Assembly (NCBI RefSeq): GCF_013377995.1
Contig: NZ_CP055305.1
Coordinates: forward strand, 1,488,001-1,552,000
Source: Mannheimia pernigra
Lineage (GTDB): Bacteria > Pseudomonadota > Gammaproteobacteria > Enterobacterales > Pasteurellaceae
DNA: 64,000 nucleotides
Reading direction: 5' to 3'
In this document: piece by piece, positions 51,379-59,128 of the stretch
Numbering within the stretch: the first letter of the stretch is position 1
Layout of the letters: every line of letters starts with the position of its first letter
Notes under the pieces: model-generated
What the model was told of the DNA's origin: nothing
Seen by the model: only the letters and a program-made list of their open reading frames with translations
Database searches by the model: none
Translations under genes and position numbers: made by a program

Positions 51379-51454
51379 TGGTCCCCCCAGCCGGACTTGA
51401 ACCAGCGACCAAGCGATTATGAGTCGCCTGCTCTAACCACTGAGCTATGGGGGG
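51379..51454 (-). tRNA. tRNA-Ile2 (CAU anticodon, lysidine-modified), reads AUA
   Basis: A full 76-nt cloverleaf with encoded CCA is present on the - strand. The acceptor stem is CCCCCCA with TGGGGGG, the D-arm contains AGCTCAGTGGTTAGAGC and the anticodon CAT is at 51419-51421. The anticodon arm GGCGACTCATAATCGCT and the following GGTCGCTGGTTCAAGTCC match E. coli tRNA-Ile2 (ileX), not elongator tRNA-Met. The cytidine at position 34 is then modified to lysidine by TilS in the family. Confidence 0.9.
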
Positions 51455-51470
51455 AATGTATTGGTCGTAG

Positions 51471-51499
51471 ATTATAGAGAAAAACCGAGTAGTCGTCTA
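51471..51499 (-). promoter_or_regulatory. Promoter of the tRNA-Ile2 gene
   Basis: On the - strand TATAAT (51471-51476) and TAGACG (51494-51499) are 17 nt apart; the mature tRNA begins 17 nt after the -10. The -35 matches TTGACA at 4 of 6. Confidence 0.6.
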
Positions 51500-51520
51500 G
51501 TAGTAGAAAATTACTCGGTT
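51480..51520 (-). terminator. pgeF terminator
   Basis: AACCGAGTA and TACTCGGTT form a 9-bp stem with TTTCT following on the - strand, 25 nt beyond the pgeF stop. It overlaps the -35 region of the tRNA promoter. Confidence 0.75.
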
Positions 51521-51545
51521 AATTATTAATCGAGTTAGCGAAGAG

Positions 51546-52283
51546 TTATTCTTCTCGCCAGATCAAAGTAGCCATTCTGCCTGTTTGTTTATCTCGTCGA
51601 TAAGAAAAAAATAGCTCTGGCTGGCTGTAAGTGCAGTATTCTCCTCCTGAAATATGGGTAATGCCCAGTTTATTGAGGCGTTGAGTTGCAATTTGGTAAA
51701 GATTTCCTAAAAACTTACCGCTTGTGGAGCCGTCTTGAATAAATGCTTCTTTTGCTTTTGGATCAAAAGCACAGAATTGCTCCATTATCTCTGTACCGAC
51801 TTGGAAAGCTTTTTCGCTAATTGCAGGGCCTAGCCAAGCAGAAATTTCACTTCTTGGAGACTGGAATTTTTCAATTGTTGCTTCTAGCACGCCATCACAC
51901 AGCCCACGCCAGCCTGCGTGAGCTGCTGCGATCTCTTTTCCATTTTGACTTGCGAATAGTACAGGTAAGCAATCTGCTGTCATCACTAAACACACTTGAT
52001 TAGGCTGATTTGTGTAAACTGCATCTGCCTCAACATTTTCACTTGAATAAGGAATTTCAATCACTTTTGTGCTATGCGTTTGGGTTAAAAACAGCGGGGA
52101 GCACGGTAATTGAAATTTCTCTACGAGTAATAAACGATTTTGAGTTACATCTTTTGGTGCATCATTGACGTGTTCGCCTAGGTTAAAACTATCAAAAGGC
52201 GGTTTACTGACTCCGCCTGTTCTAACTGTAGTGAATGCGTGAATATGTTTGGGAACGCACCAGTTTGGAATAATCCTATCCAT
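51546..52283 (-). CDS. pgeF: Multicopper-like purine nucleoside phosphorylase / laccase-domain protein
   Basis: A 245-residue protein of the YfiH/PgeF (DUF152) family. Members cleave adenosine and related nucleosides; E. coli YfiH corrects misincorporated serine in peptidoglycan. The metal-binding histidine and cysteine motifs are in TQTHSTKVI, MTADCLPVLF and AAAHAGWRGLCDG. The ATG at 52283 is preferred to the TTG at 52289. A single uptake sequence lies between it and ridA. Confidence 0.9.
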   Translation of the reverse strand: MDRIIPNWCVPKHIHAFTTVRTGGVSKPPFDSFNLGEHVNDAPKDVTQNRLLLVEKFQLPCSPLFLTQTHSTKVIEIPYSSENVEADAVYTNQPNQVCLVMTADCLPVLFASQNGKEIAAAHAGWRGLCDGVLEATIEKFQSPRSEISAWLGPAISEKAFQVGTEIMEQFCAFDPKAKEAFIQDGSTSGKFLGNLYQIATQRLNKLGITHISGGEYCTYSQPELFFSYRRDKQTGRMATLIWREE

Positions 52284-52313
52284 TTGCAAAAAATCTTAAA
52301 AAATAACCGCTTG

Positions 52314-52703
52314 TTATCTACGTACGGCAATAGCTTCGATTTCGATACCGACATCTTTTGGTAATCGAGCCACTTCTACGCAAGAGCGAGCAGGAAAATT
52401 TGGATGTTCATATTCTTGGAAAAAGGCTTCATATTCTGCATTTACAACAGCAAAATCATTTAAGTCTTTAACAAATACAGTGGTTTTAACAATATCCGCA
52501 ACGGTTAGCCCTGCTTGCTCAATGATTGCTTTTACATTATTGAGTGATTGGCGGGTTTGTTGAATGATATCAGTTGGTATTTGACCTGTTTCAGGATTGA
52601 CTGGTATTTGACCTGATGTTAAAACAAGACTACCTAAATCAACTGCTTGAACGTAAGGTCCGATTGCTGCTGGTGCGTTTTCTGTATGAATGACGGTTGG
52701 CAT
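52314..52703 (-). CDS. ridA: Reactive intermediate/imine deaminase RidA
   Basis: A 129-residue protein of the YjgF/RidA family that hydrolyses 2-aminoacrylate-type imines. APAAIGPYVQAV, SGQIPVNPETGQ and the arginine-bearing NFPARSCVEVARLPKDV block near 104-120 are diagnostic. AAGGAG precedes the ATG. It is divergent from yejK and upstream of pgeF. Confidence 0.93.
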   Translation of the reverse strand: MPTVIHTENAPAAIGPYVQAVDLGSLVLTSGQIPVNPETGQIPTDIIQQTRQSLNNVKAIIEQAGLTVADIVKTTVFVKDLNDFAVVNAEYEAFFQEYEHPNFPARSCVEVARLPKDVGIEIEAIAVRR

Positions 52704-52786
52704 TTTTACTTCTCCTTAATTAATGAAAAATGAATAGATTAATGATAATATCTTTTTCCATTATTTGGAATAAAGAGAATAACGAA

Positions 52787-53788
52787 ATGAGCATTAATGT
52801 TTCAGAAATTGTACTACATCAAATTCACAAAACAGAAAGTGAGAATTCAGAATTAAAAACATTTTTACGTGAAAACTTATTAGAAATCTCGCCTGAAGTC
52901 GATCAAATGATGTTGCAATTACACCAAGCGTATCAAAGTAAGGCAAAAGCTTATGGTATTTTTAAGCCAGAGTCGGTATTTGCTCAGCAGCTTAATCGTT
53001 TGTTAGAAAAAGAAACCGATTTTCTTCCTTTTAGTCACAGTTGTGTAAAAATGTTAGCGGCAGAATTGGCGAAGTATTCATTTGCTGATGGTGGTACCTT
53101 TGTTATTTGCCGTTACACTTTTTTGGCCACGGAATATCTTTTTATGGCTTTAATTGATAGTCGTCATTCAATGTTGGTTGACGAGCAGTTAGAGATCAAG
53201 CGTACGCAGTATTTAGATATTTTACAATATGATATAGCTTGTCGAATTAATTTAACTGAACTGAAACTTGATGCAACCTCAAACCGTTATTTAACTTTCG
53301 TGAAGGGCAGAGTAGGGCGTAAAATTGCTGATTTCTTTATGGATTTCTTAGGTGCAGAAGAAGGTTTTAATCCTCAATTACAAAATCAGACTTTACTGCA
53401 GGCTGTAAGTGATTATTGTGAACAAGGCGAATTGTCTTCACCTCAAACCAGGGAAGTGAAAAAGCAGGTTTTTGATTACTGTAAAGAGAAAATCAATAAT
53501 GGAGATGAGATTGCACTCAATGATCTTTCAAATTCAATGCCAACCTTAAACGATATTGATTTTGCTGAATTTACCCAGAATCAAGAATATGGATTGGAAG
53601 AAAGTATTCCCCCAATTCGTAACGCATTAAAAACGCTTACTAAATTTTCAGGTTCAGGTAAAGGAATAACGATCAGTTTTAATACAGAATTATTAGGTGA
53701 GCGTTTAATTTGGGATGAACTAAATGATACTTTAACAATCAAAGGGTTACCAGCTAACTTGCGTGATCAGCTCGAACGTAATAAATAA
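52787..53788 (+). CDS. yejK: Nucleoid-associated protein YejK (NdpA family)
   Basis: A 333-residue nucleoid protein. NVSEIVLHQIHK at the N-terminus, the FVKGRVGRKIADFFMDFLG block near 178-196 and the C-terminal region ITIKGLPANLRDQL are typical of NdpA. The ATG at 52787 is chosen because the earlier one at 52730 gives an unusual hydrophobic leader. The upstream AGAGAATAACGA is a weak ribosome site. The bamE frame starts close after it. Confidence 0.9.
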   Translation: MSINVSEIVLHQIHKTESENSELKTFLRENLLEISPEVDQMMLQLHQAYQSKAKAYGIFKPESVFAQQLNRLLEKETDFLPFSHSCVKMLAAELAKYSFADGGTFVICRYTFLATEYLFMALIDSRHSMLVDEQLEIKRTQYLDILQYDIACRINLTELKLDATSNRYLTFVKGRVGRKIADFFMDFLGAEEGFNPQLQNQTLLQAVSDYCEQGELSSPQTREVKKQVFDYCKEKINNGDEIALNDLSNSMPTLNDIDFAEFTQNQEYGLEESIPPIRNALKTLTKFSGSGKGITISFNTELLGERLIWDELNDTLTIKGLPANLRDQLERNK

Positions 53789-53856
53789 TGGAAAATTTTT
53801 GCTGGTTTAGGTATTATCTTAATTATATGAATTTTGTATTATCAAAAGGTCAATCT

Positions 53857-54192
53857 ATGAAAATGAAATCTCTTTTATTAACATTATTAGTTGCAATGAG
53901 TGTAACTGCCTGTTCAACGGTTGAGAAAGTGGTCTATCGAATTGATGTTCCGCAAGGCAATTACTTAGAGCAAGATAAAATTGCACAACTTAAGGTAGGT
54001 ATGACACCAGAACAGGTGGAATATTTACTTGGCACACCAATGTTAAGAAATATTTTTGAAACCCATCGTTGGGATTATGTCTTTATTAAACGTGAAGGTT
54101 ATAAAGCTGCGGAAAAGTACAATTTATTTGTTTACTTTGATGAAAACGGATTAGTTTCAAAAATTGATGATGTCGGTGCAAATTCAAAGTAG
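53857..54192 (+). CDS. bamE: Outer membrane assembly lipoprotein BamE
   Basis: A 111-residue lipoprotein of the BAM complex. A signal with lipobox VTAC (Cys near residue 19) precedes the SmpA/OmlA domain with KVGMTPEQVEYLLGTPML and HRWDYVFI. The ATG at 53857, preceded by AAAAGGT, gives the usual length. Its terminator is split by the IS element described next. Confidence 0.93.
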   Translation: MKMKSLLLTLLVAMSVTACSTVEKVVYRIDVPQGNYLEQDKIAQLKVGMTPEQVEYLLGTPMLRNIFETHRWDYVFIKREGYKAAEKYNLFVYFDENGLVSKIDDVGANSK

Positions 54193-54221
54193 AAATAAAA
54201 TTTTTGATGATTAAAACTGAA

Positions 54222-54232
54222 AAGCCCATCTT
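54222..54232 (+). terminator. Left arm of the bamE terminator, split by an IS
   Basis: AAGCCCATCTT here pairs perfectly with AAGATGGGCTT at 55667-55677, which is followed by CTTTCTTTTT. With the IS and one copy of its target repeat removed, the two join as an 11-bp stem with a 3-nt AGC loop, a typical intrinsic terminator. Confidence 0.85.
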
Positions 54233-54313
54233 AGCAATGATCTGACCCCAAAAAGTTAGACTGTTATTTAAATGTAGAAGATCAGACTTGATCTGACAAT
54301 TCACTCTAAAAAT

Positions 54314-54376
54314 TGAGAGTTTCCCGTTTAGAATATGAGTGTCCAAATTCAATCTAAACAAAAAAGGAAACTCTCA
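54314..54376. repeat. Inverted-repeat segment inside the left end of the IS
   Basis: TGAGAGTTTCC at 54314-54324 and GGAAACTCTCA at 54366-54376 form an 11-bp pair, with a further inner pair GTTTAGA/TCTAAAC. It lies in the left-end part that has no counterpart at the right end. A short insertion or a remnant of a second element is likely. Confidence 0.6.
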
Positions 54377-54435
54377 TGTTTTATTCTAACTGTAATGGTC
54401 TAACCTACTGCAATATTCCAAAGACACAACCACAT

Positions 54436-55300
54436 TTAAATCCTTAAACAATCCATTTCAAACTGCATTGGGGAGCGATTTCCTAATGCAGAATGCAGTC
54501 GTCTCGGATTGTAAAAATCTTCAATGTATTCCGCCACACAAAGCAATGCTTGCTCGCGTGTCTTAAATCGGTAGCGGTTGAGTTTCTCCGTCTTTAAACT
54601 GCGGAAAAAACGCTCTGTTACCGCATTGTCCGTACATTTCCCCGCCCTACTTTGGCTATGCACCATTTTCGCTTCTGTCAGTACGTTCCGAAAGGCTTGG
54701 CTGCTGTATTGGGAGCCGCGGTCTGAGTGGAAAATAACGTCCGCAGGGGGCTTGCGGCGGTAGATGGCAAGTCGCAAGGCTTGAACGCATAAGCGGCTAT
54801 CCGGTGTATCCGATACCGACCAGCCGACAATTAACCGTGAAAACAAATCAATGACGATAGCCAAATACAGCCAGCCCTCATCAGTGGGAATGTAGGTAAT
54901 GTCGCCTGCCCAAATGGTGTCGGGCATCATTGCACACTGCCCATTTGCACTATTTTCCGCAAAATCGACCACTTGTTTTCGCCAAACTTTAGCTTTCGGG
55001 CACTTGGCTTTTATCTCAAGCTCCCGCATTAAACGGCGAGCTTTAAACCGCCCGATTTTTACCCCTAAATCCGTCACCGCCTGTGATAAACGCCGTGAGC
55101 CATAGGTTTCACCGCTTGCCTCAAAGACAGATAACAATGTTTCCTGCAAGCTCATCAACGTTTGATTAGGTGGCGATTTTTTCCCAACGGTGGCTGGTGG
55201 AGCGATTCAACGAAAAACAACGGGACAGTTGTGCGGGGGAAATGCCTTCTCGCCGTAAATCCACCACATAGGATTTCAAGACTTCTCGAGCACCTTTTTT
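54436..55300 (-). pseudogene. IS3-family transposase OrfB, frameshifted
   Basis: The protein carries the rve integrase core: GDITYIPT (first Asp), HSDRGSQYSS (second Asp) and ERFFRSLKTEKLNRYR (Glu). HSALGNRSPMQFE near the end is a family hallmark. The uninterrupted part covers 54436-55158. The N-terminal part lies in another frame: from the orfA slippery site A-AAA-AAG (55294-55300) the -1 frame runs REVLKSYVVDLRREGISPA and then stops after a T-run at 55177-55182. A single extra base in this run would explain the break. The element may therefore be inactive unless the run is a sequencing error. Confidence 0.8.
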
Positions 55301-55563
55301 AGTAAGGCATTGTCGCTACGCAACGGCTCATTCTCCGCCCGTAAACGCTGAATTTCCGGCTGCTCGGCAGAAATCGCCGGAGCTTTAGGGGTAATGCCTT
55401 GCTGCTCGGCGAGAAATTGCTGCTTCCAACGATTCAAGGCAGATTGGCTGACTCGCATCATTTTGCACACTTGACTGACGCTATGTTTGCCGTCTAACAC
55501 CATTTCAACACATTGCTTTTTATACTCAGGGGGTAAAAAGTTTAACCATTTTCTATTCTCCAT
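55276..55563 (-). CDS. IS3-family transposase OrfA (helix-turn-helix)
   Basis: A 95-residue protein from the ATG at 55563 (MENRKWLNFLPPEYKKQCVE). HSVSQVCKMMRVSQSALNRWKQQF is the HTH_Tnp_1 region (quoted in two parts), and the leucine-rich C-terminal coil EIQRLRAENEPLRSDNALLK mediates dimerisation in the family. The A-AAA-AAG heptamer near its 3' end is the programmed -1 frameshift site for the OrfAB fusion. Confidence 0.88.
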   Translation of the reverse strand: MENRKWLNFLPPEYKKQCVEMVLDGKHSVSQVCKMMRVSQSALNRWKQQFLAEQQGITPKAPAISAEQPEIQRLRAENEPLRSDNALLKKVLEKS

Positions 55564-55666
55564 TTTGAGAGAGTTTATCAAAAATAGTCTTTGGTTTATT
55601 GCAGTGGGTTAGGCCATTACACTTAATCAGTTGGAAAGTTAGTCCAACTTTTGGGGTGCAGATCAC

Positions 55667-55687
55667 AAGATGGGCTTCTTTCTTTTT
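55667..55687 (+). terminator. Right arm of the split bamE terminator
   Basis: AAGATGGGCTT and the following CTTTCTTTTT are the 3' arm and T-tract of the bamE terminator. They are now separated from the 5' arm by the IS. Confidence 0.85.
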
Positions 55688-55766
55688 GAATGAAAAATAA
55701 GCATTTAGACTTAATTTTTCTTATTTTAATGATAAATTTTTCTAATCACTCTTTTCAAATAGACAT

Positions 55767-55796
55767 TTGCTTGTTAGACTGCACTCATCTTATACA
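55767..55796 (+). promoter_or_regulatory. Candidate gdhA promoter
   Basis: TTGCTT (55767-55772) and TATACA (55791-55796) are spaced by 18 nt, 32 nt before the gdhA start. The match is moderate. Confidence 0.45.
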
Positions 55797-55827
55797 CAAC
55801 ATCAAAATTAAAATTCGGGAGTATCAA

Positions 55828-57168
55828 ATGAGTGATTTAAATTGCCTTTTCCAAAAAATTAAACAACGCGATCCTAACCAAGCACCTTTCCATCAAGCAG
55901 TTGAAGAAGTGTTTGGTAGCCTTGCGCCATTCCTAGCCAAAAATCCAAAATATACTCAACAAGGTTTATTAGAGCGTATTGTTGAGCCAGAACGTGTAAT
56001 CAGCTTCCGTGTGACTTGGGTCGATGATAAAGGTCAAGTTCAAGTAAATCGTGGATATCGTGTACAAATGAGCTCGGCGATTGGTCCATATAAAGGTGGT
56101 ATTCGCTTCCATCCAACTGTAGATTTAGGCGTATTAAAATTCTTGGCTTTTGAACAGGTATTCAAAAATGCTTTAACAACATTACCGATGGGCGGCGGTA
56201 AAGGTGGTTCTGATTTTGATCCTAAAGGAAAATCTGACGCTGAAGTAATGCGTTTCTGCCAAGCATTTATGAGTGAATTATTCCGCCATATTGGTGCGGA
56301 TACTGACGTACCAGCAGGTGATATTGGTGTAGGTGGTCGTGAAATCGGCTATATGTTCGGCCAATACAAAAAATTAACTAACGAATTCACTTCTGTTTTA
56401 ACCGGTAAATCATTAACTTGGGGCGGTAGCTTAATTCGTCCAGAAGCAACTGGTTACGGTGCAGTTTATTTTGCTGAATCAATGTTAGCCACTCGAGGTC
56501 AAGAAATTGATGGAAAACGAGTGGTTATTTCAGGCTCTGGTAACGTAGCACAGTATGCGGCAGAAAAAGTGATTCAAAAAGGCGGTAAAGTGTTAACCGT
56601 ATCAGATTCAAACGGCTATGTATTATTCCCAGAATCTGGTATGACAGAAGCTCAATTATCGGCATTATTAGAGCTTAAAAATGAACGTCGTGAGCGTCTA
56701 TCTGTTTACGCTCAAGAACAAGGCTTAACATACTTCGAAGGTCAAAAACCGTGGGGAGTAAAATGTGAAATTGCATTACCTTGTGCAACACAAAATGAAT
56801 TAGATACAGAAGATGCTAAAGAATTGGTGAAAAACGGTTGTGTATGCGTGGCAGAAGGTGCAAATATGCCAACTACATTAGGTGGTGTTGAAGTCTTTAT
56901 TGGTGCTAAAATCCTTTATGCTCCAGGTAAAGCAGCTAACGCGGGTGGTGTAGCAACTTCAGGCTTAGAAATGAGTCAAAATGCAATTCGCTTATCGTGG
57001 AGCCGTGAAGAAGTAGATGAACGCTTATTCAACATTATGAAATCTATTCATGAAAACTGTGTAGAAAATGGTACAGAATCAGATGGATTTATTAACTATG
57101 TAAACGGTGCAAACATCGCAGGCTTCAAAAAAGTGGCAAATGCAATGTTAGATCAAGGTATCGTCTAA
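55828..57168 (+). CDS. gdhA: NADP-specific glutamate dehydrogenase
   Basis: A 446-residue enzyme that makes glutamate from 2-oxoglutarate and ammonium. The catalytic lysine is in LPMGGGKGGSDFDP near residue 126, and ISGSGNVAQYAAEK near 238 is the dinucleotide fold. The length is close to E. coli (447). The ATG at 55828 with CGGGAG upstream is chosen over an earlier hydrophobic extension. With sucA it competes for 2-oxoglutarate. Confidence 0.96.
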   Translation: MSDLNCLFQKIKQRDPNQAPFHQAVEEVFGSLAPFLAKNPKYTQQGLLERIVEPERVISFRVTWVDDKGQVQVNRGYRVQMSSAIGPYKGGIRFHPTVDLGVLKFLAFEQVFKNALTTLPMGGGKGGSDFDPKGKSDAEVMRFCQAFMSELFRHIGADTDVPAGDIGVGGREIGYMFGQYKKLTNEFTSVLTGKSLTWGGSLIRPEATGYGAVYFAESMLATRGQEIDGKRVVISGSGNVAQYAAEKVIQKGGKVLTVSDSNGYVLFPESGMTEAQLSALLELKNERRERLSVYAQEQGLTYFEGQKPWGVKCEIALPCATQNELDTEDAKELVKNGCVCVAEGANMPTTLGGVEVFIGAKILYAPGKAANAGGVATSGLEMSQNAIRLSWSREEVDERLFNIMKSIHENCVENGTESDGFINYVNGANIAGFKKVANAMLDQGIV

Positions 57169-57184
57169 TTGCTCATTTTATACT

Positions 57185-57210
57185 AGCCCTCATTATTTGA
57201 GGGCTTTTTC
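57185..57210 (+). terminator. gdhA terminator
   Basis: AGCCCTC and GAGGGCT form a 7-bp stem with a 7-nt A/T loop, followed by TTTTC, 17 nt after the gdhA stop. Confidence 0.85.
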
Positions 57211-57222
57211 ATTTGAACTAAT

Positions 57223-58893
57223 CTAAAACGCTACGCTTTCTTTTAAGTTTACCGTTAAATTAAAGACTAAATTATCTTTTGAGCCATCTTTACTATCTAA
57301 ACAGAAATAGCCTTCACGTTCAAATTGATAGCCTTGTTCCGCTTTCGCATTCGCTAAACTTGGCTCAACAAAACCGTATTTTACTACTAAAGATTGTGGA
57401 TTTAGCACTTCATTAAGATCCTCTGCTGCACTTGGATTTGCAACGGTAAATAAACGGTCATAAATACGGAATTCGGCAGGTTTATTATCTTCTGCGGAAA
57501 CCCAGTGAATTACACCTTTTACTTTACGTCCATCACTAGGATTTTTACCCAATGTTTCAGAATCGTATGTGCAAAAAATGGTAGTAATTTGACCGCTTGC
57601 ATCTTTTTCCACACGTTCCGCTTTAATCACATAGGCATTACGTAAACGCACTTCTTTACCCAATACTAAACGTTTGTATTGCTTATTTGCTTCTTCACGA
57701 AAATCGGCTTCATCAATATAAATCTCTCGAGTAAAGGGTAAATCACGCTCGCCTAACTCTGGACGGTTAGGGTGATTCGGGGCTTTTAAGATCTCTTTTT
57801 CGCCAAAGTTTTCAATGACCACGCGTACAGGGTTGATCACAGCCATTGCCCGAGGTGCATTTTCATTTAAATCTTCACGGATACAAGCCTCAAGTGCTGA
57901 ATATTCCACCACGTTATCTTGCTTAGTCACACCAATGCGGCGGCAAAATTCACGCAGAGCAGCAGGGGTGTAACCACGGCGGCGTAAGCCTGAAATGGTT
58001 GGCATACGAGGGTCATTCCAACCATCAACAATCCCATCTGTAACTAATTTTAACAATTTACGCTTAGAGGTTAATGTGCCTTCTAAATTTAAACGTGAAA
58101 ATTCATACTGATGCGGTAATGGACGTTGAATGCTGATATTTTCTAATATCCAATCATACAAACGGCGATTATCTTGGAACTCTAATGTACAAATTGAGTG
58201 AGTAATTCGCTCAATGGCATCAGAGATACAGTGGGTGAAATCATACATAGGGTAAATGCACCATTTATCGCCTGTTTGATGATGTGAAGCAAATTTTACA
58301 CGATAAAGCACAGGGTCACGCATTACAATGAATGGTGATGCCATATCAATTTTTGCTCGTAGGCTTGCTTTACCTTCTGCAAATTCACCATTTTTCATTT
58401 TTTCAAATAATGCCAAGTTTTCTTCTACAGAACGATCACGATATGGGCTATTTTTACCTGGCTCGGTTAACGTACCACGATATTCACGCATTTCCTCGGG
58501 TGATAATTCGCACACATAAGCTAATCCTTTATTGATTAACTCAATAGCATAACCATAAAGTTGGTCAAAATAATCTGACGCATAACGTGGCTCGCCTTCC
58601 CATTTAAAGCCTAACCATTCAACATCTCGTTTGATGGAATCTACATATTCAACATCTTCTTTAACTGGATTTGTGTCATCAAAACGCAGGTTACATTTGC
58701 CGTTATACTCTTGAGCGATACCAAAGTTTAAGCAGATGGATTTGGCGTGACCAATATGTAAATAGCCGTTCGGTTCAGGAGGGAAGCGAGTGTAAACATT
58801 GTTATGTTTACCGCTTGCTAAGTCTTCATCAATAATATGGGTAATAAAATTGGCTCGAGTTTCTGTTTCAGCCGTTAAAATTTCTTCGCTCAT
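57223..58893 (-). CDS. glnS: Glutaminyl-tRNA synthetase
   Basis: A 556-residue class Ic synthetase that charges tRNA-Gln. The HIGH-like motif PPEPNGYLHIGHAKS is near residue 38, and the KMSKS-like motif is TSKRKL near 270. The C-terminal anticodon-binding barrels end in the normal place. The start at 58893 (MSEEILTAE) follows AGAGAGAACT and matches the usual length. It converges on gdhA and is divergent from the TrpX-like gene. Confidence 0.95.
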   Translation of the reverse strand: MSEEILTAETETRANFITHIIDEDLASGKHNNVYTRFPPEPNGYLHIGHAKSICLNFGIAQEYNGKCNLRFDDTNPVKEDVEYVDSIKRDVEWLGFKWEGEPRYASDYFDQLYGYAIELINKGLAYVCELSPEEMREYRGTLTEPGKNSPYRDRSVEENLALFEKMKNGEFAEGKASLRAKIDMASPFIVMRDPVLYRVKFASHHQTGDKWCIYPMYDFTHCISDAIERITHSICTLEFQDNRRLYDWILENISIQRPLPHQYEFSRLNLEGTLTSKRKLLKLVTDGIVDGWNDPRMPTISGLRRRGYTPAALREFCRRIGVTKQDNVVEYSALEACIREDLNENAPRAMAVINPVRVVIENFGEKEILKAPNHPNRPELGERDLPFTREIYIDEADFREEANKQYKRLVLGKEVRLRNAYVIKAERVEKDASGQITTIFCTYDSETLGKNPSDGRKVKGVIHWVSAEDNKPAEFRIYDRLFTVANPSAAEDLNEVLNPQSLVVKYGFVEPSLANAKAEQGYQFEREGYFCLDSKDGSKDNLVFNLTVNLKESVAF

Positions 58894-59083
58894 AGTTCTC
58901 TCTAATTTTCTCAATTAAAATAACGGTTTATTCTACACGTTATTGCGATAATCTAAAAGACCTTGCAGGGTCTGAATTAATATCTGTTAGCAGTGTAATA
59001 TCTAACCAGTTAAAAGGTGTCTATAAAAAAATCAGAAATTCTGCTTGCACAAATTTCTAAAATTACTTATCTTAAATGGAAAT

Positions 59084-59101
59084 GTACTATTATGATAGTA
59101 C
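59084..59101 (+). promoter_or_regulatory. TrpR-operator-like palindrome
   Basis: GTACTATTATGATAGTAC is a perfect 7-bp inverted repeat with a 4-nt centre. It shares both outer hexamers (GTACTA and TAGTAC) with the TrpR consensus GTACTAGTTAACTAGTAC, 13 of 18 in total. It covers a TATGAT -10 candidate at 59091-59096, so binding would block transcription of the binding-protein gene. Confidence 0.6.
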
Positions 59102-59128
59102 GAAAACATAATTATTGTAGGAGTGTGT

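Larger units (their letters stand above)
54238..55665 (-). mobile_element. IS3-family insertion sequence, 1428 bp, flanked by CAA target repeats
   Basis: The element has imperfect terminal inverted repeats starting TGATCTG-ACCCC at 54238 and TGATCTGCACCCC on the other strand at 55665, sharing AAAGTT(A/G)GACT. CAA at 54235-54237 and 55666-55668 is the 3-bp target duplication. It carries orfA and orfB of an IS3-type transposase in opposite orientation to bamE and gdhA. It sits in the loop of the bamE terminator. Its left end carries about 107 nt not matched in the right end. Confidence 0.92.

Noticed and set aside
51379..51454. tRNA-Met reading of the CAU anticodon
   Set aside because: The D-arm, anticodon stem and T-arm sequences match tRNA-Ile2, not elongator or initiator tRNA-Met.
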